Assembly (NCBI GenBank): GCA_965222695.1
Contig: OZ244967.1
Coordinates: 868,001 to 932,000, forward strand
Source: UBA7957 sp965222695
Lineage (GTDB): Bacteria; Pseudomonadota; Gammaproteobacteria; Granulosicoccales; Granulosicoccaceae
Length of the DNA: 64,000 nucleotides
Reading direction: 5' to 3'
Position 1 is the first letter of the stretch. The number at the start of each line of letters is the position of its first letter. A program made the translations under genes and the position numbers. This document shows positions 63,646-64,000 of the stretch, piece after piece. The notes under the pieces are model-generated. The model was not told the origin of the DNA, made no database searches, and saw only the letters and a program-made list of their open reading frames with translations.

Positions 63646-63664
63646 GGCCTGTTAACAGGCCCTA
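63643..63664. terminator. Perfect 22-base palindrome between fabD and fabG
   Basis: TAGGGCCTGTTAACAGGCCC followed by TA is a perfect palindrome that begins on the fabD stop codon and ends 19 bases before the fabG start. As RNA it would form a 9- to 10-bp hairpin. No T-run follows, so it may be an attenuator or mRNA processing site, or an operator as DNA. Confidence 0.5.
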
Positions 63665-63683
63665 AGTTAAAGAGGTATTCCTA

Positions 63684-64000
63684 GTGTTACTGGAAAACGA
63701 ACGGGTATTGGTTACCGGAGCAAGCCGCGGAATCGGGCAGGCCATCGCTTTACAGATGGGTATAGCAGGGGCAACAGTCATAGGTACCGCGACTACTGAA
63801 GCCGGCGCCGACGGGATCAGCCAATTTATGATGGAAAACAATATTCAGGGAAAAGGGCTGCAGCTGAACGTGACGGACAGTGAAAGAATCAATGAAGTCA
63901 TAAAGCAAATCAACGGGGAATTCGGTACGGTAACGGTGTTGGTCAACAATGCCGGCATCACCCGGGACAACCTTCTGATGCGGATGAAGGATGATGAATG
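63684..64000 (+). CDS. fabG: 3-oxoacyl-ACP reductase FabG (5' part, runs off window)
   Basis: About 105 codons of an SDR enzyme reducing 3-oxoacyl-ACP. The start is GTG 63684 with AGAGGT 8 bases upstream. Visible motifs are VLVTGASRGIGQAIALQM (Rossmann TGxxxGIG) and VLVNNAGITRDNLLMRMKDDE (NNAG plus FabG-specific tail). The active-site Ser/Tyr/Lys lie beyond the window edge. It is linked to fabD as in the usual fab cluster. Confidence 0.95.
   Translation, partial: MLLENERVLVTGASRGIGQAIALQMGIAGATVIGTATTEAGADGISQFMMENNIQGKGLQLNVTDSERINEVIKQINGEFGTVTVLVNNAGITRDNLLMRMKDDE

Overview
The window looks like a chromosomal segment of a sulfur-oxidising gammaproteobacterium. The main evidence is a dissimilatory sulfur-oxidation locus: adenylylsulfate reductase aprM-aprB-aprA on the minus strand, with a divergent dissimilatory ATP sulfurylase (sat). 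Gammaproteobacterial housekeeping gene order supports this: cysZ divergent from smc-zipA-ligA, a phoBR-pst-phoU block, and hrcA-grpE-dnaK-dnaJ. Species cannot be named from the sequence alone.

Layout. (1) 0.1-17.2 kb is an exopolysaccharide cluster. It has an initiating sugar-phosphate transferase, an export lipoprotein, a Wzz-type chain-length protein, a BY-kinase-like protein with a broken P-loop, an outer-membrane barrel, three GT4 and one GT2 glycosyltransferases, a flippase, a polymerase/ligase and three NodB-superfamily proteins. A membrane-anchored J-protein lies antisense near the start. (2) 17.2-17.7 kb is a junk zone with a REP-like palindrome and a 96-bp copy of part of meaB. (3) 17.7-23.6 kb is the sulfur-oxidation locus with a SlyD-like PPIase and a 117-aa unknown. 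(4) 23.7-26.5 kb has two small enzymes, then a 264-bp MITE directly abutting an IS630-type element with homologous ends. (5) 26.5-34.2 kb (minus) has meaB, both methylmalonyl-CoA mutase subunits, a stand-alone MnmC2-type FAD oxidoreductase and ispG. (6) 34.4-39.5 kb is hrcA-grpE-dnaK-dnaJ with two sigma-32-like promoters. (7) 39.6-47.2 kb is the phosphate regulon phoB-phoR-pstS-pstC-pstA-pstB-phoU with a good Pho box before phoB. (8) 47.2-53.3 kb is an accessory, partly AT-rich island. It holds a tandem duplication of a lipoprotein plus an esterase-like hydrolase (one hydrolase copy degraded), several small secreted unknowns, and two large stem-loop cassettes sharing a 52-nt core but with unrelated arms. 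(9) 53.3-64 kb holds an M23 peptidase, cysZ, smc, zipA, ligA, dapB, fabD and the start of fabG, which runs off the end.

How the parts work together. AprBA/AprM and Sat would take sulfite via APS to sulfate with ATP formation. The mutase plus MeaB links propionyl-CoA-type metabolism to succinyl-CoA. PhoBR controls high-affinity phosphate uptake through Pst. The polysaccharide cluster is a Wzx/Wzy-style assembly line whose product is probably deacetylated.

The least explained structures are the paired stem-loop cassettes at 53.0-53.3 kb and the duplicated lipoprotein/hydrolase pair at 47.2-50.8 kb. No rRNA, tRNA or CRISPR array was seen.
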